This document shows positions 46,150 through 56,041 of a stretch of DNA of 57,896 bases, in pieces. Positions within the stretch are counted from its first letter, which is position 1. Each line of letters opens with the position of its first letter. Origin of the DNA: Pleurocapsa sp. CCALA 161 (lineage in GTDB: Bacteria > Cyanobacteriota > Cyanobacteriia > Cyanobacteriales > Xenococcaceae); the NCBI RefSeq assembly GCF_003003995.1, contig NZ_PVWF01000019.1, positions 1 to 57,896 on the forward strand, written 5' to 3'. A program made the translations under genes and the position numbers. The notes beneath the pieces are model-generated. The model was not told the DNA's origin. It saw only the letters and a list, made by a program, of their open reading frames with translations, and ran no database searches.

Positions 46150-48471
46150 ATGAGCGAACCAATAAAAACCTTATGTCCTTATTGTGGCGTTGGCTGCGGT
46201 TTAGAAGTATTGCCCCCTGCACAATTAGGAAAAGCTATCAATCGAGATAATCAAGGAACTCCTCTGTGGCAAGTTAGAGGCGATCGCTCTCACCCCTCTA
46301 GCAAAGGTAAAGTCTGTGTTAAAGGAGGAACAGTCGCCGAATCGTTGGATAAAAATCGCCTCAAATATCCGATGATGCGAGATTCTCTAGACCAAGAATT
46401 TTCCCGAGTTAGTTGGGATCAGGCTTTAGCAAGAATCACCTCGCAAATGCAGCAGATCATCCAGACTCAGGGGGCGGATGGTATCTGTATGTATGGTTCA
46501 GGACAGTTTCAAACGGAAGATTATTACATTGCTCAAAAGTTACTTAAAGGTTGCCTGGGGACAAATAACTTTGATGCTAACTCTCGTCTTTGTATGTCGT
46601 CAGCGGTAGCAGGGTATATGCAAAGCTTTGGTTCCGATGGACCTCCAGCTTGTTACGACGATCTGGAGTTGACCGACTGTGCCTTTTTGATTGGCACAAA
46701 CACTGCCGACTGTCATCCCATTGTCTACAATCGTCTGCGGATGCACCACAAAAAAAACCGCAAGGTGAAGATGATTGTGGTCGATCCACGCCAAACTAAA
46801 ACAGCAAAAGATGCCGATTTACACCTGGCAATTCAGCCTGGGACAGATATAGATCTACTCAACGGGATCGCTCATCTGTTATTGCGTTGGGGGGAACTGG
46901 ATACGTTCTTTATTGATGAATGTACTCAAGGCTTTGGTCAGTTTGTTGAGGTAATTCAGGCTTATCCACCAGAACTAGTGGCTCATCGCTGTGGAATTGA
47001 AGTCAATCAGCTTGAACAAGCAGCCCGCTATTGGGCAGATTCATCACAAGTTTTGTCTTTATGGTCGATGGGGGTTAACCAGTCTTCTGAGGGAACAGCA
47101 AAAGTTCGCACAATTATCAATTTACACCTGATGACAGGAAACATTGGTAAACCAGGCGCGGGCCCATTTTCTTTAACAGGACAGCCTAATGCAATGGGTG
47201 GTCGAGAAGCAGGGGGTCTATGCCATATTCTGCCTGGCTATCGTACGGTCACAAATCCTCATCATCGCCAGGAATTAGAACAGGCTTGGCAATTGCCCCC
47301 AGGCAGAATCAATCCGTTGCCAGGAAGAGATGCCTGGAGTATGATTACGGGTTTAGAAACAGGGGATGTTGGGATGTTGTGGGTAGCAGCGACTAATCCT
47401 GCGGTAAGTATGCCCGATCTAGTTAGAACAAAACAAGCTTTATTGCGATCGCCTTTTACCGTTGTCCAAGATGCCTACTATCCTCTGGAAACTGCTAGCT
47501 TTGCTCATGTCGTGTTGCCCGCAGCCCAGTGGGGAGAAAAGACAGGCACGATGACTAATTCGGAGCGAGTTGTCACCCTTTGTTCTCAGTTTCGCCCAGC
47601 CCCAGGTGAAGCCCGCCCAGACTGGGAAATTTTTGCAGAAGTAGGTCGTCGTTTAGGCTTTACTCAAGAATTTGACTTTGCCAACTCGGCAGAGGTTTAT
47701 CAAGAATTTGTCCAGTTAACTCAAGGTCGTCCTTGCGATATGAGTGGTTTAACTCACGGCAGGTTACGCCAACAAGGCCCGATTCAGTGGCCCTGTCCTT
47801 TAAACGAGGTAACAACTACTAACAGCATTACTTTAACTTGCAGCACCGAAAAAAATATTGCTCAAGATCAAGAAGAAGTCAAAGGTCTATTTTCCAATCT
47901 GTTTCGTGCCAAAGATGAAACCCTAGCTCCTAAAAGACTCTACACTAATGGCAGATTTAATACTGCTGATGGTCGGGCAAAATTTGCCGCTCTCCATTCA
48001 AAAGGACTAGCCGAACCCATCGATCCTGACTATCCTTTTGTCTTGACTATTGGTCGCCTTTATGAACACTGGCACACCATGACTCGTACAGGTCGGATTG
48101 AGAAAATCATGAAAAAACAACCCCGACCATTTATCGAAATTCACCCCAAAGATGCTCGCAAATTAGGGATTGAAACAGAAATGATGGTAGAGATACAGTC
48201 GCGTCGAGGTACGGGGCGTTTTGCAGCTAGAGTTACCGAAGCGATCGCGCCTGGGACAGTCTTTGTGCCAATGCATTGGGGCGCATTGTGGACAGATAAC
48301 GGGGAGGCAAATCTATTTACTCATCCTGAAAGCTGCCCTATCTCCCTCCAGCCAGAATTAAAAGCCTGTGCCGTTAATTTAACTCTAGCTAAATTAAAAC
48401 CCGAAACCAAAAGCGACGGTCAAACAACATTTCCCAAGGTCATAGAAAAATCCCTGTCAATCAAAAGTTGA
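46150..48471 (+). CDS. narB: Ferredoxin-nitrate reductase
   Basis: A 773-residue molybdopterin oxidoreductase that reduces nitrate to nitrite with ferredoxin. The N-terminal 4Fe-4S site is CPYCGVGCG with CVKGG near residue 57. The molybdenum-coordinating Cys lies in SRLCMSSAV (about residue 153), and the pterin-binding segments include [13 protein letters not shown]. The C-terminal beta-barrel domain is complete. GGGAGAGAAGG precedes ATG 46150. mobA, needed for its cofactor, lies just downstream on the other strand. Confidence 0.96.
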   Translation: MSEPIKTLCPYCGVGCGLEVLPPAQLGKAINRDNQGTPLWQVRGDRSHPSSKGKVCVKGGTVAESLDKNRLKYPMMRDSLDQEFSRVSWDQALARITSQMQQIIQTQGADGICMYGSGQFQTEDYYIAQKLLKGCLGTNNFDANSRLCMSSAVAGYMQSFGSDGPPACYDDLELTDCAFLIGTNTADCHPIVYNRLRMHHKKNRKVKMIVVDPRQTKTAKDADLHLAIQPGTDIDLLNGIAHLLLRWGELDTFFIDECTQGFGQFVEVIQAYPPELVAHRCGIEVNQLEQAARYWADSSQVLSLWSMGVNQSSEGTAKVRTIINLHLMTGNIGKPGAGPFSLTGQPNAMGGREAGGLCHILPGYRTVTNPHHRQELEQAWQLPPGRINPLPGRDAWSMITGLETGDVGMLWVAATNPAVSMPDLVRTKQALLRSPFTVVQDAYYPLETASFAHVVLPAAQWGEKTGTMTNSERVVTLCSQFRPAPGEARPDWEIFAEVGRRLGFTQEFDFANSAEVYQEFVQLTQGRPCDMSGLTHGRLRQQGPIQWPCPLNEVTTTNSITLTCSTEKNIAQDQEEVKGLFSNLFRAKDETLAPKRLYTNGRFNTADGRAKFAALHSKGLAEPIDPDYPFVLTIGRLYEHWHTMTRTGRIEKIMKKQPRPFIEIHPKDARKLGIETEMMVEIQSRRGTGRFAARVTEAIAPGTVFVPMHWGALWTDNGEANLFTHPESCPISLQPELKACAVNLTLAKLKPETKSDGQTTFPKVIEKSLSIKS

Positions 48472-48472
48472 A

Positions 48473-48889
48473 CTAAATCAGAAGTTGTTTAAATGACTCT
48501 AAAGGTATTTCTAACTCTTGAGCAGTCTTGCTCAACTGAGTTTTGAACGCTGCTGTATTAGAGCCAAAGCCACATAGTTTAGCTGCCTGTTCTAATCCCC
48601 CAGAGGCATTAGCTCCCGCACAGCTAATTAATTCTTTTCCTGTCAAGGGTTCTTCTCCTGACAGTAGCTTGCGCTGCGATTCTCCCCAAAAAGCACTGAG
48701 AGTACAAATTTGCCGATCATCTTGATTTTCAATTGACCAACGGTAAGTTACCTTTTGGGGATTAATCCGTACTTCAACTAATTTTGCTCCCATATAATAC
48801 TGCATCTGGCTCAGGGTTTTTTGTCTAACTTCCACAGGATCTTTTTTATTGATGATTCGCTCTAAATGAGCCTGAGTCGGTTTAGCCAT
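48473..48889 (-). CDS. Conserved hypothetical beside narB
   Basis: A 138-residue soluble protein ending one base from the narB stop, convergent with it. It has an N-terminal part LERIINKKDPVEVRQK, a beta-rich middle (GAKLVEVRINPQKVTYRWSI) and a C-terminal glycine-containing helix pair (ANASGGLEQAAKLCGFGSN). It does not look like NarM (the nitrate-reductase-associated family). Sitting between narB and mobA it may serve nitrate reductase, which is inference from position only. Confidence 0.65.
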   Translation of the reverse strand: MAKPTQAHLERIINKKDPVEVRQKTLSQMQYYMGAKLVEVRINPQKVTYRWSIENQDDRQICTLSAFWGESQRKLLSGEEPLTGKELISCAGANASGGLEQAAKLCGFGSNTAAFKTQLSKTAQELEIPLESFKQLLI

Positions 48890-48957
48890 GTTTGAAAATT
48901 GAATAATTATCTGATGTCAATAATCGTTATTTTATAATTTTGACTGTAAAAATTTGA

Positions 48958-49584
48958 CTAGGTTAAACCGTCTCCCTCTATCTTGCTGTTAATTACAGTC
49001 CAGTCTTGAGGTGTATTACAGTTAAATAGACAACTGCGATCGCTCAACACTAATTCTCTGACAGAATGCTCTGCTAACCAGGATTGAAAAGATCCTCCTC
49101 CCTCGCTGATATATTGCTCCAAAGAAGACAAACAGGTTCGCCGATAAAAACCACAAAGAGGCTCCCATCCCTTGACACTACGGGGCAAAACAGCAATTTC
49201 TGAGGGGAACACTGTTGTCAAAGCTGAGAACCACTGTTTTACTTGAGATGAAGATAAGTAAGGTAGATCACAAGCAAGTAATAATACCCATTCTGTTTCA
49301 ACTAGCTTTAATCCCTGAGCAAAACCAATCAGAGGAGTATTAGAGCAAGCGTTTAAAACCAACTGTTCTTTCACAGCCTGGCAATCATGGGGCAGAAAAT
49401 TCTGATACTTTTCAATCCACGGTGAAATTACATAAGTTTGAGCCGTACATTCACTAGCGATCAGACAAACGTGAGACAGCAATGTATCGCCGTTAAAACG
49501 CAATAAAGCCTTGTCTTGACCCATACGGGTGCTTTCACCTCCCGCCAAAACGATCGCCGTAACCTGATTTTTACTTAATGCCAT
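48958..49584 (-). CDS. mobA: Molybdenum cofactor guanylyltransferase
   Basis: A 208-residue nucleotidyltransferase attaching GMP to molybdopterin. The N-terminal GTP-binding signature is VLAGGESTRMGQDKALL (about residues 12-28), and the metal site is LLACDLPYLS (about 97-106). It is followed by LCGFYRR, normal for MobA. It supplies the guanine-dinucleotide cofactor used by NarB, next to whose gene it lies. Confidence 0.93.
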   Translation of the reverse strand: MALSKNQVTAIVLAGGESTRMGQDKALLRFNGDTLLSHVCLIASECTAQTYVISPWIEKYQNFLPHDCQAVKEQLVLNACSNTPLIGFAQGLKLVETEWVLLLACDLPYLSSSQVKQWFSALTTVFPSEIAVLPRSVKGWEPLCGFYRRTCLSSLEQYISEGGGSFQSWLAEHSVRELVLSDRSCLFNCNTPQDWTVINSKIEGDGLT

Positions 49585-49614
49585 TAGACTCTAAATTTAC
49601 CAACCAATAAGACA

Positions 49615-50004
49615 ATGAGCAATCACTCACACACTACAAAACAAACAGAACAATATCTCCAGCTATGGATTTATTTCCTACCTGTTGTCGGTGTCATTCC
49701 CGCTGTTTGGACTTTATCTCAATCTAAGCCTGAAAAAATAGCTGATTCTCAGCAGAACCCGTTAAAAAATTCCGCTCAATTAGTTCAGCAACTAAAAGCC
49801 AGTCGTTTATCTCTTAACCTAACTCTCATTTGGTTATGTGCTTATGTTCTGTTTTCCTATGGTGCTGCTGACGAGACACAAATTATTGCTTTTCGCTTTT
49901 TGTATGCCAATGCTATAGTTACCACGAGTTATTTTGTTGCCTGTACCTATTTTATTACTCGTCTAGGTAAAAAAAGACTATTTTCAGCCGCTCAGATCGA
50001 CTAA
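49615..50004 (+). CDS. Hypothetical membrane protein
   Basis: A 129-residue protein with hydrophobic segments near residues 18-34, 66-88 and 92-112 and a charged loop between the first two. The family is not recognised, although similar proteins recur in cyanobacteria. It is divergent from mobA with a 30-base gap. Confidence 0.65.
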   Translation: MSNHSHTTKQTEQYLQLWIYFLPVVGVIPAVWTLSQSKPEKIADSQQNPLKNSAQLVQQLKASRLSLNLTLIWLCAYVLFSYGAADETQIIAFRFLYANAIVTTSYFVACTYFITRLGKKRLFSAAQID

Positions 50005-50308
50005 TTGATTGCAAATTAGTTTATAAAGACAAGGCAATTAAGGCAATTTTTTTTCCTAGCTTTACCCCCCTGTCGTTACTCGAATGAGGTAGCTAGAATT
50101 AGAAAGCATCATGCGGCCTTTAACAATCAATCAAAATAGACTGTCAAGCAAAAATTATCTTATTCAAATCTTTACCTGGTAATTGCTTGTCTAAATATTT
50201 TTTCCAGTAAATAGCTGCTAATATTATCTGACATTATATTTGTTATTTTACGTATCTTAATTTTTCTTTGAAAAACATTATTTATTGTTATCTAGGAGAA
50301 GGCTGCCA
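50005..50308. other. Gap before LCP-family gene
   Basis: About 300 AT-rich bases. An inverted pair CTAGCT (near 50056) and AGCTAG (near 50091) is the only structure seen. No gene is apparent. Confidence 0.5.
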
Positions 50309-51781
50309 GTGTCAATGAGAAAAGCTTATGAATCGACTCCTTCGGGGCGAAAATCTACCGCTCAATTCAATTCAGTTAACTACCCACACAAGAAATTGAA
50401 TAAAGGAAAAGCTATTTTAGTTGGACTGGGTTTAGCCAGTATATCGTTAGTATCAGCAGTCGTTGGTGCATTTTTAGCCGTTACGGTGTCGGACGTGCCA
50501 CCGTTAAAGCAAGCAGAGCTAAGTCAGGAAGAGCAGCAAGTTTTTAGTGGCACAGATATGGTAGCTGCAAACCTTAATCTGCCCGAACTAAAACGACCCG
50601 TGAATATACTGCTGCTGGGCATTAAAGTGGTTCGCTCTGACTTGGAAAACAAAGGAATTCCCTTTGAAAAACAAAACGTTGGCTATGACCACCTCGTCAA
50701 CTCTTTTCATGGTTTGAGTGACAGCATGTTGTTGTTAAGGTTCGATCCTGAAAAAGAAAAAGTGTCAGTACTTTCAATTCCTAGAGATACCCGCGTCAAT
50801 ATTGAAGGATATGGGGTCAGAAAAATCAATCATGCCAACGATTATGGTGGGCCTGCTTTAACTGCTAAAGTTGCCAGCGAATTACTGGGTGGAGTTAAGA
50901 TCGACCGTTATGTACGGGTTAATGTTCAAGGAGTAGAAAAACTCATTGATGCTCTAGGTGGCGTTACGGTAGATGTGCCTAAAGATATGAAATACAATGA
51001 CTTTAGCCAACACCTTTATATCGACCTCAAAAAAGGTGTTCAGCATCTTGATGGCGATAAAGCTTTGCAGTTTTTACGTTTTCGCTATGACGAGTACGGT
51101 GATATTTCTCGTGTACAACGTCAACAAATGCTGATGCGCTCTGCGGTAGAGCAAACCCTAAAACCAGCAACAATAGTTAAAATTCCCCAAATATTATCGG
51201 TAATTCAGTCCCATTTAGACACCAATCTAACTGTTAGAGAGTTAATGGCGCTGTCCAATTTCGCTTCTAAAACTGACAGGTCAAACATCAACATGATGAT
51301 GCTTCCCGGAGACTTTAACGATCCGAATGAACGGGTGAGTTATTGGCTTCCTAATGACAGCAAAATTCATAACCTGATGACGCAATATTTTGAGTTGCCT
51401 AAAAATGATGCCGACTATGCAAAACTCGCTAATGACCGTTATGCCACATTAGAAGGTGTATCTCACATCAATACTCCCCGCATTAAAATTTCGGTTCAGG
51501 ATAGTACTAACAGCCAAGAAGCCTTACAATCCTCTCTGGATATGCTGAGAGAAGCAGGTTATCGACAAGTATCTGCTAGCCAAAACTGGCAAGAGCCTCT
51601 AGCAAGAACTAGGATAATTGCTCAATCAGGAGATCATGAAGCAGCAGCAGAAGTAAAATCTATCCTTGGTCTTGGTGAAGTAGTAGTAGAAAGTACAGGA
51701 GTACTAAATTCTGATGTCACCATTCAGTTAGGTCGTGACTGGAAAAAACAACTCAATCAATCAGTGAGCAATGAGCAATAA
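50309..51781 (+). CDS. LytR-CpsA-Psr family cell-wall ligase
   Basis: A 490-residue protein anchored by one N-terminal membrane helix (about residues 35-58) with an outer LCP domain. The signature stretches are SDSMLLLRFDPE, LSIPRDTRVNI (about residues 150-160), a central YVRVNVQGVEKLIDALGG and LQFLRFRYDEYGDISRVQRQ. LCP enzymes move polymers from undecaprenyl pyrophosphate to peptidoglycan. The last 100 residues form a LytR_C-like domain. GTG 50309 is preferred because GGAGAAGG lies seven bases before it. The final codons lie inside a heptamer array. Confidence 0.9.
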   Translation: MSMRKAYESTPSGRKSTAQFNSVNYPHKKLNKGKAILVGLGLASISLVSAVVGAFLAVTVSDVPPLKQAELSQEEQQVFSGTDMVAANLNLPELKRPVNILLLGIKVVRSDLENKGIPFEKQNVGYDHLVNSFHGLSDSMLLLRFDPEKEKVSVLSIPRDTRVNIEGYGVRKINHANDYGGPALTAKVASELLGGVKIDRYVRVNVQGVEKLIDALGGVTVDVPKDMKYNDFSQHLYIDLKKGVQHLDGDKALQFLRFRYDEYGDISRVQRQQMLMRSAVEQTLKPATIVKIPQILSVIQSHLDTNLTVRELMALSNFASKTDRSNINMMMLPGDFNDPNERVSYWLPNDSKIHNLMTQYFELPKNDADYAKLANDRYATLEGVSHINTPRIKISVQDSTNSQEALQSSLDMLREAGYRQVSASQNWQEPLARTRIIAQSGDHEAAAEVKSILGLGEVVVESTGVLNSDVTIQLGRDWKKQLNQSVSNEQ

Positions 51782-51798
51782 GTAATAAGTAATGAGAC
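51764..51798. repeat. Heptamer array across the LCP gene end
   Basis: GTGAGCA, ATGAGCA, ATAAGTA, ATAAGTA and ATGAGAC in seven-base register. The gene's last residues VSNEQ and its stop codon (51779-51781) are formed by the repeat units. Confidence 0.85.
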
Positions 51799-51886
51799 AA
51801 TAGGGTGGGCAAACAAGCAAATATTACTTGTATGTTTTCAATGTTTTTTATGCCCAGCTAATTAGTAATCAGTAATTATTCTCATA

Positions 51887-53980
51887 ATGAGTGATCGCCA
51901 AATCGAGCAAGATCTTTCCCTTACTCGTAAACGTCTGCCTAACCAAAGATGGCAGATTGCCCCACCACAAGCCGAAAAAGCTCAAGAATTAAGTCTAGCT
52001 ACTGGTTTATTGCCTTTAGTGGCACAAGTAATGATCAATCGTGAGATTGCTACGGCTGAGGATGCTCAGGCTTATATCGAGCCAGAATCTCTGGATTTAC
52101 CCTCTCCCCTAGATGAATTCAAAGATCTAGCTATCAGCGTTGAGTTAATTAAAAATGCGATCGCCGATGAAGAAGCGATCGCCATCTGTGGGGATTATGA
52201 TGCAGACGGTATGACTAGTACTGCTTTGCTGTTAAGGGCTTTAAAACATCTGGGGGCAAATGTCGATTACGCTATTCCCAGTCGGATGAAAGACGGTTAT
52301 GGCATTAATAATCGTATCGTTGAAGAGTTTGCCGAAAACGGCGTAGGTTTGATTCTGACGGTAGATAATGGCATTTCTGCCTATGAACCTGTAGCAAGAG
52401 CCGTTGAGCTGGGTTTGAGCGTCATTATTACCGATCACCACGATTTACCCGAAAAACTTCCTCCTGCCGATGCCATTCTCAATCCCAAGTTATTAAAAGA
52501 TACTTCTCCCTATAAAGGATTAGCAGGAGTTGGGGTAGCTTATATTTTGGCGATCGCCACTGCTCAAAGTCTAGGCAAACTCAAGGGTTTAACCAATCCG
52601 ATTATGGAACTATTTACCCTAGGAACAATTGCCGATCTCGCTCCTCTGGTGGGGGTTAATCGTCGCTGGCTCAAGCGGGGTTTACGGGCATTACCTAATT
52701 CCCAGTTATTAGGTATTCAGGCATTAATCCAGGTAGCAGGAGTAGATGAAGCCCAAAAACAGCTTAAACCAGATGACATCGGCTTTCGTTTAGGGCCAAG
52801 AATTAATGCTGTAGGTCGGATTGGTGATCCGCAAATGGTAATTGAATTATTAACTACCGATGACCCTGGAATCGCTTTAGAAAGGGCAATGCAGTGTGAG
52901 CAAATTAATCAAAAACGTCGTCAACTGTGTGAGCAAATTGAACAAGAAGCGATCGCTCTGGTGGAAAATACCCCAATTCCTTGGCAGCGCGATCGCCTTT
53001 TAGTAGTAGTGGCAGCAGGTTGGCACCATGGAGTCATTGGGATTGTGGCATCTCGACTGGTGGAACGTTATGGTGTACCTGTGTTTATTGGTACTTATGA
53101 AGATCACGAAGAAGCAGAAGATCAAGAAAAAGAAAAAGATACACCTCCCTCTCCCAGAATGATTCGCGGTTCGGCTAGAAGTATTGATGAATTTAATGTA
53201 TTTGATGCTCTCAACTATTGCAGTGACTTATTAGGTAAATATGGCGGACATCGTGCAGCAGGAGGTTTTAGTTTCCTCGCGGATAATCTCGAACAGGTAA
53301 CTCAAAGACTCAGCGAGTTCGCCCATAAATGTCTGGAAGTAGAACATCTTAAACCTTTGGTCAAAATAGATGCTCAAGCCAGTTTAGGACAGGTTAATTA
53401 CGAACTTTATCAGCAGATCGAAAGTTTGCAGCCTTGGGGAATTGGCAATAGCACCCCTGTATTTTGGACTCCTAATGTCAGAGTCATTGAGCAAAGAGCG
53501 ATTGGTAAAACTCAGACTCATCTAAAACTAACCTTGCAGGAAGAGGGTTCGGCTACCCAAATCAAAGCTCTAGCTTGGCGCTGGGGAGAATATTGCCCCT
53601 TACCAGAACATTTAGATATTGCTTACAAACTGAAAGAAAACCATTGGCAAGGCAACACTAATATCGAACTTGAATTAGTAGGAGTCAAATCTCAAGTACA
53701 GCCGAGTAATAATATCTCTGCTACCAATAAACCCATTAAAAACAGTAACGTGCAAAAAGCTGTCTTTACCCATAGTGGGAGAATTTATGTATGCAGTAAA
53801 ACTACCAAAGAGCTTCGCATTCGGAACGATCGCGGTAATGTATTGGCGGTTAGTCAAGGCGATCGCACTGGCTTATTAGGTAAATCTAGAGAGGTCGCAA
53901 AACAAGTAAATGTCACTCAAGCACCTTATTTTCAGTTGATTAAGGTAGCACTAGAAGCGATTAAAAAAGACAACTTTTAA
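51887..53980 (+). CDS. recJ: Single-strand exonuclease RecJ
   Basis: A 697-residue DHH-family 5'-3' exonuclease. Motif I is CGDYDADGMTSTALL (about residues 100-114), the acidic motif II is TVDNGISA, motif III is ITDHHDLP (about 182-189), and the DHHA1 glycine motif KYGGHRAAGGF lies near residue 450. A short charged insertion (about residues 405-425: DHEEAEDQEKEKD) sits before it, and an extra tail of about 90 residues follows the OB region. It acts in recombination and mismatch repair with RecQ, whose gene is 12 kb away. Confidence 0.94.
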   Translation: MSDRQIEQDLSLTRKRLPNQRWQIAPPQAEKAQELSLATGLLPLVAQVMINREIATAEDAQAYIEPESLDLPSPLDEFKDLAISVELIKNAIADEEAIAICGDYDADGMTSTALLLRALKHLGANVDYAIPSRMKDGYGINNRIVEEFAENGVGLILTVDNGISAYEPVARAVELGLSVIITDHHDLPEKLPPADAILNPKLLKDTSPYKGLAGVGVAYILAIATAQSLGKLKGLTNPIMELFTLGTIADLAPLVGVNRRWLKRGLRALPNSQLLGIQALIQVAGVDEAQKQLKPDDIGFRLGPRINAVGRIGDPQMVIELLTTDDPGIALERAMQCEQINQKRRQLCEQIEQEAIALVENTPIPWQRDRLLVVVAAGWHHGVIGIVASRLVERYGVPVFIGTYEDHEEAEDQEKEKDTPPSPRMIRGSARSIDEFNVFDALNYCSDLLGKYGGHRAAGGFSFLADNLEQVTQRLSEFAHKCLEVEHLKPLVKIDAQASLGQVNYELYQQIESLQPWGIGNSTPVFWTPNVRVIEQRAIGKTQTHLKLTLQEEGSATQIKALAWRWGEYCPLPEHLDIAYKLKENHWQGNTNIELELVGVKSQVQPSNNISATNKPIKNSNVQKAVFTHSGRIYVCSKTTKELRIRNDRGNVLAVSQGDRTGLLGKSREVAKQVNVTQAPYFQLIKVALEAIKKDNF

Positions 53981-54072
53981 TGTCTGATCTTGTGAATCGC
54001 CTTAATTAAAGATTTAATTGAGCGGTTACACTGAGTGTAGATCGGAGCGATCGCTTTGATCTAAACCATCTT

Positions 54073-54366
54073 TCATAATTTAGTTGCTTCGTGCAAAATT
54101 CGGTTGCGAATCGCACTAGACAAACCTTGTTCCGTGACAATATCAACTTTACAGCCTAATAAATCTTCTAAATCAGCTAGTAGACCACCAGGAAACCAAG
54201 GACTAATTTTGGCTAAATCGTAATCCACTAAAAAATCAACATCACTAGTTGAAGTTTCTTCACCTCTGGCTACAGAGCCGAAAACCCTGACATTAGAAGC
54301 GCCATGTTTAGAGGCAATTTCGATAATCTTATGGCGCTTTGTTTGAATTAATGTTTTTAGTTTCAT
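54073..54366 (-). CDS. MNT-type minimal nucleotidyltransferase
   Basis: A 97-residue protein with the pol-beta-like signature VFGSVARGEETSTSDVDFLV (about residues 27-46). In HEPN-MNT toxin-antitoxin pairs this protein inactivates the HEPN ribonuclease, often by adding AMP. No HEPN reading frame is present on either side (the 90 bases downstream and 100 upstream are too short), so this is a solitary antitoxin-like gene or a leftover of a pair. Confidence 0.85.
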   Translation of the reverse strand: MKLKTLIQTKRHKIIEIASKHGASNVRVFGSVARGEETSTSDVDFLVDYDLAKISPWFPGGLLADLEDLLGCKVDIVTEQGLSSAIRNRILHEATKL

Positions 54367-54466
54367 GGATTTATCTAGAAGCTAACTAGATCTCAAAACT
54401 CCTAGTAACATTGTAAGATGCGCCCTTAGTTAAGCAAGACATCTTAAGGGACTAGAGATCTAAGCA

Positions 54467-55033
54467 TTAGGTTGATTTCTTTTGCTTTAACCAATCAATA
54501 ACATCCTGAGCATTTTGATTGGGTGGAAAAACTGGATAAAATACTTTGATTATTTTTCCTGCTTGAGCGATTAAAGTTAAACGTTTGATTAGGCGCTTAT
54601 TTTCCACTTCAAAAGTTGGCAATTCCAATGCTGTCGTCAATTTAAAATCTAGATCGCTTAAAAGTTCAAAGGGTAAATGAAGACGTTGTTGTGCTTCTAA
54701 TTGAGCAGAAGTTTCCTGTGTACTTACTCCGTAGACTTGAGTGTTAAGTGCTTGAAGCTCTTGATAATGATCGCGAAAACTACATGATTGAGGAGTACAT
54801 CCTCTAGCACCAGGAATCAAATCCCAATCTGCGGGTAGTTTGACCCCAGGTTGTCCTGTCATGGGGTAACAGTAAAGTACTATTCTGCCTTTAATGTTGG
54901 CGAGACTTATTTGGTTACCAGAAGTAGAAGCAAGAATAACATGAGGAAGGTTTTTGCCTAATAGGCGATCGCTTGCTCCATCATCTACAGGGACAGGCAA
55001 ATTTGGTGGTAGTTTAGAGAAATCTTGAGTCAT
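54467..55033 (-). CDS. Peroxiredoxin (AhpC-TSA / BCP-like)
   Basis: A 188-residue thiol peroxidase. The active-site region is IPGARGCTPQSCSFRDHY (about residues 73-90) with the peroxidatic cysteine in GCTP and a second cysteine five residues later, as in PrxQ/BCP enzymes. Before it the loop YPMTGQPGVKLPADWD is longer than in typical PrxQ. It would reduce peroxides using thioredoxin. ATG 55033 is preferred over an upstream TTG at 55051. Confidence 0.85.
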   Translation of the reverse strand: MTQDFSKLPPNLPVPVDDGASDRLLGKNLPHVILASTSGNQISLANIKGRIVLYCYPMTGQPGVKLPADWDLIPGARGCTPQSCSFRDHYQELQALNTQVYGVSTQETSAQLEAQQRLHLPFELLSDLDFKLTTALELPTFEVENKRLIKRLTLIAQAGKIIKVFYPVFPPNQNAQDVIDWLKQKKST

Positions 55034-55154
55034 CGTTTTCGTATCTATCAAATTGCTGACTGTAAAGGATTATTGTCACACTTCAATTAGGGTGAGAATC
55101 GCACTAAATCTTTAGCATCAAAGTGATTTTGGAAATAGTTTCTCATTAAACATT

Positions 55155-55532
55155 ATGCTGTGCAAAAAACTATTGCCCCTATCAATTTCGGTTATTTTAA
55201 GCTGTGGATATGTTCAAGTAGCCCAAGCAGATGTAGCTTGCGAAGACAAATTTTCCGATGCTGCTTTTGGTATTCTGGAAAAAAGACACATAGATCGCTT
55301 GAAACAAGAGTTTCTGACAGCCACAAGATCTATTAAGTCCCCTAAAACTGTCTATCTTCATGATGTACAAGCAATATTAAATTTTCCAGGAGAGCAAACC
55401 AAAACCGCCAGCAATCGAAGAATTGAGGATCGAATCTGGATCGATCAAGACGATTGTCAGCGTAAGGTTAAAGCATCATTTAGCGATCGCACATTAGTTA
55501 AAATTAAAATCTACGGTTTTTGGGGAATTTGA
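55155..55532 (+). CDS. Secreted hypothetical protein
   Basis: A 125-residue protein with a clear signal peptide (LCKKLLPLSISVILSCGYV, then a likely cut after QVAQA near residue 25). The mature part of about 100 residues has two cysteines (ACED and DDCQ) that could form a disulfide. It is probably periplasmic. No family is recognised. Confidence 0.7.
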   Translation: MLCKKLLPLSISVILSCGYVQVAQADVACEDKFSDAAFGILEKRHIDRLKQEFLTATRSIKSPKTVYLHDVQAILNFPGEQTKTASNRRIEDRIWIDQDDCQRKVKASFSDRTLVKIKIYGFWGI

Positions 55533-55627
55533 TCTAGGGGTGTATCTTACAATATTGGTAGGAGTCTTTAGATGTAGGGTCTAAAAACTCCAAAAGATCA
55601 TTTATAACCTCAATTTTGATTATACCA

Positions 55628-55951
55628 ATGACAACCACAAACAACATTGAAATTCAAGAGTTAAAACAATTTATCAGCGATCGCTTTAATCAATTAGATC
55701 GTAAGCTTGATGAAACTAAATCAGAACTCAAACAAGATATTGGCGATCTTAAAGGGGATCTTAAAGCACTCCATGTGGAAGTTAAAGGTTTAGAGAAACG
55801 TCTTTCTAATGTCGAAATTTCTGCTAACAAAATTCCTGAGATCACTGAGAAATTTGGCGAATTAAAAAACTGGAGACAAACCGCTTTTGTGATTATTGCA
55901 GGTGTTGTCAGTGTCTTTCTCGGCTGGCTAGTTAGAGGCGGGAAAGTTTAA
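55628..55951 (+). CDS. Coiled-coil protein with C-terminal membrane anchor
   Basis: A 107-residue protein. Residues 8-60 form a coiled coil with heptad spacing (FISDRFNQLDRKLDETKSEL), continued to about 80. One membrane helix at the C-terminus (AFVIIAGVVSVFLGWLV) anchors it. Such tail-anchored coils are common and their roles unknown. ATG 55628 replaces an in-frame TTG at 55616. Confidence 0.7.
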   Translation: MTTTNNIEIQELKQFISDRFNQLDRKLDETKSELKQDIGDLKGDLKALHVEVKGLEKRLSNVEISANKIPEITEKFGELKNWRQTAFVIIAGVVSVFLGWLVRGGKV

Positions 55952-56041
55952 ATTTCCTTATATCATAACTTTTGCGTCACGTCAGTTAGTAACTATGATT
56001 GCGATCGCCTATGCTGGTCTATATTTGTGTTCTATATTTTC

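Noticed and set aside
48473-48889. Assignment as NarM
   Set aside because: The NarM (nitrate reductase-associated) family has a different N-terminal signature rich in F, E and D residues that is absent here. The position beside narB alone is not enough.
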